A stretch of DNA of 7,005 nucleotides from Candidatus Symbiothrix sp. (lineage in GTDB: Bacteria; Bacteroidota; Bacteroidia; Bacteroidales; Azobacteroidaceae). Position numbers and translations under genes: made by a program. The stretch is from the NCBI GenBank assembly GCA_031270925.1, contig JAISWY010000113.1, positions 1-7,005 of the forward strand, read 5' to 3'. Each line of letters begins with the position of its first letter. Position 1 is the stretch's first letter. Shown here piece by piece: positions 6,601-7,005 of the stretch. The notes under the pieces were generated by a model. The model saw only the letters and a list, made by a program, of their open reading frames with translations. It ran no database searches and was not told where the DNA came from.

Positions 6601-7005
6601 GAATCTCTGTCGTTTGATTGTGAAACTGCACCACGGGACTATTACGGCGCACAATCGCGAAGATACGCAAGGCAGTTGCTTTACCATACGGATTCCATAC
6701 GGAGATATGCACCTGAAAAAAGACGAAATCGCCGAAGAACCCGCGCAGGCTAAAGACGCGGAACGCCACGTTTCGACAAATATGGATGACGATGAACAAA
6801 AACCGAAATCCAAACGCACACAAAGCAATATGGATAAAATTCTCGTGGTTGATGACGACGAAGAAATTCTCGCCTACCTTTTTGCGGAATTGTCGGGAAC
6901 ATACAAAGTTCGCACCTGTAACAACGGCAATGATGCGCGGCAAATAATCTTGGAGGAAAAACCTCAACTCGTCATTTCCGACGTTATTATGCCCGGAATG
7001 GACGG
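3635..7005 (+). CDS. Hybrid two-component system regulator (HTCS), 3' end beyond window
   Basis: The frame is open for 1123 codons to the window edge. Residues 1-22 form a signal peptide (cut after ILA). About 40-630 hold fourteen propeller-type repeats (Reg_prop, pattern GxxWxGTxxGL), enough for two seven-bladed propellers; the first is GYVWVGTDYGL (47-57) and the last GRIYFGGTQGI (from 615). A Y_Y_Y domain follows (about 647-752), then a membrane helix led by PWWQSWWAYLLY (754-778). The cytoplasmic kinase has phospho-acceptor His801 (LSHEIRSPMTLI), the N box around Asn917, the G1 box DTGKG (from Asp954), the F box ERFY and G2 box GGIGFGIG (981-988). A charged linker leads to a receiver (KILVVDDDEE) with Asp1116 as phosphate acceptor. 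The rest of the receiver and, by family, an AraC-type DNA-binding domain lie outside. HTCS proteins bind oligosaccharides in the periplasm and activate polysaccharide-use genes; the arabinose neighbours suggest arabinan-type oligosaccharides, which is inference. Confidence 0.93.
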   Translation, partial: MKNIIIQLLLVTGYLCSQNILAENVRFYDSRQLTCDLFTSICQDTEGYVWVGTDYGLNRFNGIQFAHYYNQPDDSTSLLHNSVRCLTLDRSGTLWLGFVNGLQYYVPDEDNFRQICFDGDVVPHVLRIEQFKSGEIWVVTSGFGIFRVDMTKKRAFRVDNIPQIMDFSFYNYVYEDSQGVQWFGINEVGLLQYNPATRRSKIFSRKEIPGVSSISGMAEDRAGVLWITTTISVCRFDRRANTFHPIQGDDIWIPARQIVSTNTGQILIATYGKGLKQIENGKYATQPVYNPYIFLSRAKIPVLYEDCNRNLWLCCYQKGLLMVSNEVSPFDKWTISPQQYPEAGTVQSVFIDRDGNVWNSVENAGVFRMDKKGNITEHFLDRHNFSSVFQDRAGNLWFGGRYSGLFQLNPKTKKITEHLSADMYKFDFKSIAEDEKGNLYLSVFGLGFIYYNPATHEKTNFTNNSNKNSVGNNWIYKIFIDSQGFVWFAHFNGIDCYNPKTGIFTPCTLPNLTKYVAYCLLEDAQGNIWAGTNQGLACIDRKTNKAEIFQEKDGLSCNIVYAVAKDIHGNIWCATLKGISKLQVEERKFYRYNTGNEMTGNEYTSNAAVAVSPEGRIYFGGTQGITIFNPDRLTANKKTERVALSAIYLNGKTVNSNTLSGNNPVINGKNDICLSFFDNTFTLEFTTFTFDDPSNTFYEYRFRDREETWNITRPGINQIIYNHLPYGKYTLEVRACRNGVYSDILPLAIHILSPWWQSWWAYLLYIALVAFILSQIYFAVKRRHSHEMNEEKIKLFVNLSHEIRSPMTLIINPLDTMLKKDYDEETLRMLRMMKKNANRIIGLINQLLDMRKIEKGRMTIKCSKVDLIPYIKGIMDLYEYQVNKRNIRLCLDAEAETISAWIDMHHFDKVLVNIITNALKYTPEGGIIKILLQERTDETFIGDLHHYIEIQILDTGKGIDADKLEKIFERFYTTPAEGEVGGIGFGIGLNLCRLIVKLHHGTITAHNREDTQGSCFTIRIPYGDMHLKKDEIAEEPAQAKDAERHVSTNMDDDEQKPKSKRTQSNMDKILVVDDDEEILAYLFAELSGTYKVRTCNNGNDARQIILEEKPQLVISDVIMPGMD

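Noticed and set aside
6425..6967. 180-codon open frame on the minus strand opposite the HTCS kinase domain
   Set aside because: It is antisense to a strongly conserved kinase and receiver region, has no recognisable motif and no promoter of its own, and reflects codon use in the real gene.

Overview
The window looks like a chromosomal carbohydrate-use locus from a member of the Bacteroidales. Four things point there: a hybrid two-component regulator with a large periplasmic propeller sensor; a Nudix-type arabinose regulator (AraR) of the kind known from Bacteroides; three promoters matching the Bacteroidetes housekeeping pattern (TTTG or TTG, 19 bp, TAnnTTTG); and A-rich leaders without clear Shine-Dalgarno sequences. 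The genus cannot be fixed from this sequence.

Layout, left to right. Positions 1-371 (minus) hold the N-terminal part of L-arabinose isomerase (araA), cut by the window edge. Positions 394-1932 (minus) hold an exported GH51 alpha-L-arabinofuranosidase. Positions 1953-2660 (minus) hold L-ribulose-5-phosphate 4-epimerase (araD). With gaps of only 20-22 bp, araD-abfA-araA reads as one operon transcribed leftward. The 144-bp gap 2661-2804 is a compact control region. It holds a promoter for araD, a perfect 12-bp inverted repeat lying across that promoter, an isolated extra half-site downstream, and three 13-bp-spaced A/T-rich direct repeats upstream. Positions 2805-3494 (minus) hold araR. The gap 3495-3634 holds back-to-back promoters for araR and for the rightward gene. 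From 3635 to the window end (plus) runs a hybrid two-component regulator (HTCS), open at the right edge inside its receiver domain.

How it works together (inference from families): the HTCS senses an arabinan- or arabinoxylan-derived oligosaccharide in the periplasm and should switch on a polysaccharide-use locus. The arabinofuranosidase releases L-arabinose, which AraA, a kinase not present in this window, and AraD convert to D-xylulose 5-phosphate. AraR, a Nudix-fold protein with a broken catalytic box, would sense arabinose inside the cell and control the araD-abfA-araA promoter through the inverted repeat. The locus combines two sensing levels, polymer fragment outside and monomer inside. 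I see no mobile element, CRISPR array, tRNA or rRNA, and no wholly new system. The most original material is the regulatory architecture of 2661-2804.
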